The translations under genes were made by a program, and so were the position numbers. 7,135 nucleotides of DNA, from positions 1-7,135 of the forward strand of contig CAMFIY010000144.1 of NCBI GenBank assembly GCA_945952575.1. The letters run 5' to 3'. Shown one piece after another: positions 6,136 through 7,135 of the stretch. Source of the stretch: an uncultured Leucobacter sp. Lineage in GTDB: Bacteria; Actinomycetota; Actinomycetes; Actinomycetales; Microbacteriaceae. Numbering within the stretch: the first letter of the stretch is position 1; each line of letters begins with the position of its first letter. The notes beneath the pieces are model-generated. The model ran no database searches and was not told where the DNA came from. It was given only the letters and a program-made list of their open reading frames with translations.

Positions 6136-6198
6136 GTGAGTGCGCCGCTCTCCGGCGCCTGCTTTTCGCGCCCGCTCTGCCCGGAGGACACACCTTGA
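6136..6198 (+). CDS. Possible 20-residue leader peptide before the lipoprotein gene
   Basis: A small frame opens at GTG 6136, just where transcription from the 6123-6131 hexamers would start. It reads MSAPLSGACFSRPLCPEDTP and stops at TGA 6196-6198. That stop overlaps the TTG start of the lipoprotein (TTGA), the geometry of translational coupling. It contains two separated cysteines. Leaderless coupled uORFs are common in actinobacteria (established), but a 20-codon frame in GC-rich DNA can arise by chance and it has no ribosome binding site. The call rests on geometry alone. Confidence 0.25.
   Translation: MSAPLSGACFSRPLCPEDTP
6142..6166 (+). promoter_or_regulatory. Leader stem-loop followed by T-run (possible attenuator)
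   Basis: GCGCCG (6142-6147) pairs with CGGCGC (6153-6158) around a 5-nt loop, and CTGCTTTT follows, giving a short terminator-like shape inside the presumed 5' leader. The 6-bp stem is modest and the T-run has only four bases. Confidence 0.25.
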
Positions 6199-6770
6199 AG
6201 AAGACCCGGATCGCTTCGTCGCTCGCCCTCGCGGCCGCCATCGCCATCGGTGCGACCGGTTGCGCGATGTTCGCCCCGCAGGGCACCACCGACGCCTACG
6301 CGCCGAGCGATGGCATCGACGTCAACATCGAAGGTCTCCAGGTGCGCAACCTGATGCTCATCGGCGACGCCGCGGCCGAGAACTTCAACGTCGTCTTCAG
6401 CGCGGTGAACACGACCGCCTCGCCTCAGAAGCTGAACATCGACTTCACCGGCGCGGACGGAGCGGCGCTCGCGTCCGCCGCCTTCACCGTCCAGCCGGGC
6501 GGTCAGCAGTTCGGGGATCTGCAGGCCACCACCGAGACGATGATCGTGGATGACACGGCCACTTCCCAGAGCGGATCCAGCGCCAGCCCCAACGTCCAGA
6601 TCGTCTCGATTCCCGGCCTCAAGGTCGGCGCGACGGTGACGGCCTACCTGCAGATCGCCGGCGGGCAGGACGTGCAGCGGCAGGTGCCGGTGCTCGACGG
6701 CACGCTCGCGGAGTATCAGCGCTTCGTCCCGCTCGCGGGTTCCGTCGACGCGACGGCGAAGACCGAGTAG
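6195..6770 (+). CDS. Secreted lipoprotein, LpqE-like
   Basis: Exported lipoprotein of 191 residues. The TTG start at 6195 is chosen because GGAGG (6183-6187) sits 7 nt upstream and the protein then begins with a textbook signal peptide. That peptide has KKTR, a hydrophobic core (residues 6-19) and the lipobox ATGC, with lipid-modified C23. The GTG at 6132 in the same frame would add 21 poorly signal-like residues. The mature part is Ala/Thr/Gly-rich and probably a beta-sandwich: IDVNIEGLQVRNLMLIG, NFNVVFSAVNTT and VTAYLQIAGG look like alternating strands. No catalytic motif is seen. Its divergent position next to carD-ispD-ispF, and the VRN...FNVVFSAVN stretch, match mycobacterial LpqE as I remember it. 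Molecular function is unknown. A terminator follows 19 nt after the stop. Confidence 0.85.
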   Translation: MKKTRIASSLALAAAIAIGATGCAMFAPQGTTDAYAPSDGIDVNIEGLQVRNLMLIGDAAAENFNVVFSAVNTTASPQKLNIDFTGADGAALASAAFTVQPGGQQFGDLQATTETMIVDDTATSQSGSSASPNVQIVSIPGLKVGATVTAYLQIAGGQDVQRQVPVLDGTLAEYQRFVPLAGSVDATAKTE

Positions 6771-6789
6771 CCTCGGCGCCACGACCGAC

Positions 6790-6820
6790 ACGAAGGCCCC
6801 GGCAATGCCGGGGCCTTCGT
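6790..6820. terminator. Strong hairpin between convergent genes (bidirectional terminator)
   Basis: A perfect 14-bp inverted repeat (ACGAAGGCCCCGGC / GCCGGGGCCTTCGT, arms 6790-6803 and 6807-6820) has a 3-nt loop AAT. It lies 19 nt after the lipoprotein stop and downstream of the convergent OmpR-type regulator gene, so it can stop transcription from both sides. T-tracts are poor, as often in GC-rich actinobacteria. Confidence 0.85.
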
Positions 6821-6871
6821 CGTGTCCGGGAGCGCCTACCCGAAGCGATAGCCGACGCCCGCCCCCGTGAA

Positions 6872-6892
6872 GAAAACGCCGGAGGCGTTTTC
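6872..6892 (-). terminator. Intrinsic-terminator-like hairpin downstream of the regulator
   Basis: GAAAACGCC / GGCGTTTTC, a perfect 9-bp stem with a 3-nt loop. On the minus strand the descending arm ends in TTTTCTTC, the A-stem-T layout of an intrinsic terminator for the regulator gene. The stem itself is A/T-tailed, so it also reads as a terminator on the plus strand. Confidence 0.65.
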
Positions 6893-6900
6893 AGGGTGCG

Positions 6901-6921
6901 CCGAGCCCGTCTCGGGCTCGG
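6901..6921. repeat. Perfect 9-bp inverted repeat with 3-nt loop
   Basis: CCGAGCCCG (6901-6909) and CGGGCTCGG (6913-6921) flank loop TCT. It is the first structure met after the regulator stop (33 nt away on the minus strand) and lies beside the 6872-6892 hairpin inside the duplicated segment. There is no T-run, so it may be an mRNA 3'-end stabiliser or part of the inserted module. Confidence 0.65.
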
Positions 6922-6953
6922 ACTGCGTCGTTCGCGATCGTGTCCGGGAGCGC

Positions 6954-7135
6954 CTACCCGAAGCGATAGCCGACGCCTCGGACCGTCGTCACGAGCTGAG
7001 GCTCCTTCGGATCCTGCTCGATGCGCGAGCGGATCCGCTTGATGTGCACGTCGAGGGGCTTGGTGTCGCCGAAGTAGTCGCTGCCCCAGACCCGGTCGAT
7101 CAGCGGCCCGCGTGTGAGCACCCGGCCGGAGTGCC
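6954..7135 (-). CDS. OmpR/PhoP-family response regulator, C-terminal part (RegX3/PhoP-like)
   Basis: The last 59 residues of a winged-helix response regulator are visible, ending at TAG 6954-6956; the receiver domain lies beyond the right edge. The segment reads through GRVLTRGPLIDRVWGSDYFG, then DTKPLDVHIKRIRSRIE with the DNA-recognition helix, then the wing VTTVRGVGYRFG, which is diagnostic for the Trans_reg_C domain. The DTKxLDVHIKRIRSRIE signature is closest to actinobacterial RegX3/PhoP. In Streptomyces PhoP lies near the carD-ispD-ispF block (as I recall), so a phosphate-starvation regulator is a reasonable guess but not proven. Its stop and final codons are duplicated 118 bp downstream. 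Confidence 0.92.
   Translation of the reverse strand, partial: HSGRVLTRGPLIDRVWGSDYFGDTKPLDVHIKRIRSRIEQDPKEPQLVTTVRGVGYRFG

Larger units (their letters stand above)
6820..6977. repeat. 40-bp direct repeat duplicating the 3' end of the regulator gene around a 78-bp spacer
   Basis: Bases 6820-6859 and 6938-6977 are identical over 40 bp, a period of 118. The right copy contains the last seven codons (GVGYRFG), the stop and the downstream flank of the OmpR-type regulator. The left copy is a displaced duplicate with a stop at 6836-6838 and no reading frame of its own. The spacer (6860-6937) holds two perfect hairpins. The layout could be a tandem duplication, or a small element that entered at the gene's 3' end and regenerated it. 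Confidence 0.9.

Noticed and set aside
6132..6194. Earlier GTG start for the lipoprotein at 6132
   Set aside because: It would bury the signal peptide behind 21 residues. TTG 6195 has GGAGG at ideal spacing and gives a clean lipoprotein signal peptide.
6836..6859. Pseudogene of a second response regulator
   Set aside because: Only seven codons and a stop are duplicated; the frame upstream is unrelated spacer, so it is a duplicated gene end, not a decayed gene.

Overview
The window is GC-rich and looks actinobacterial, most likely from the family Microbacteriaceae (a Leucobacter- or Microbacterium-like genome). The reasons are the codon composition, the typical actinobacterial CarD, and the block ispF-ispD-carD with a divergent lipoprotein gene next to an OmpR-type regulator. 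From memory, that order matches the mycobacterial (ispF-ispD-carD/lpqE) and streptomycete (phoP-lipoprotein-carD-ispD-ispF) neighbourhoods. The genus assignment is inference; no search could be run.

Left part (1-3707, all minus strand): a four-gene cluster read right to left. It holds an ABC-transporter ATPase, an ABC-2 type permease, a DesK/LiaS-type sensor histidine kinase and a NarL/LuxR-type response regulator (cut by the left window edge). ATGA stop/start overlaps couple ATPase to permease and kinase to regulator. The two pairs are separated by 144 bp that carry a 59-bp tandem repeat with perfect hairpins. An 11+11-bp palindrome lies just upstream of the ATPase start and is a good candidate operator. 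The likely role is drug or peptide export controlled by an envelope-sensing two-component system; the substrate is unknown.

Middle part (3829-5945, minus strand): carD, ispD and ispF, also read right to left. CarD is an RNA-polymerase-binding factor that stabilises open complexes at housekeeping promoters. IspD and IspF catalyse the third and fifth steps of the methylerythritol-phosphate isoprenoid pathway. ispD and ispF overlap by ATGA. IspD carries an unusual acidic, proline-rich C-terminal tail of about 110 residues.

Right part (5946-7135): a 249-bp divergent promoter region, then a plus-strand lipoprotein gene (LpqE-like) that starts at TTG 6195 behind a strong ribosome binding site. A long hairpin terminator follows. 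Beyond it, on the minus strand, is the 3' end of an OmpR/PhoP-family regulator. The last seven codons and stop of that regulator, plus downstream flank, are duplicated as a 40-bp direct repeat around a 78-bp spacer containing two perfect 9-bp hairpins.

No intergenic stretch exceeds 300 bases. I saw no RNA genes, insertion sequences or CRISPR arrays. The genes are ordinary core and regulatory genes. The unusual material is the structured repeats at two gene 3' ends, the IspD tail, the ABC-operon palindrome and a possible leader peptide before the lipoprotein.
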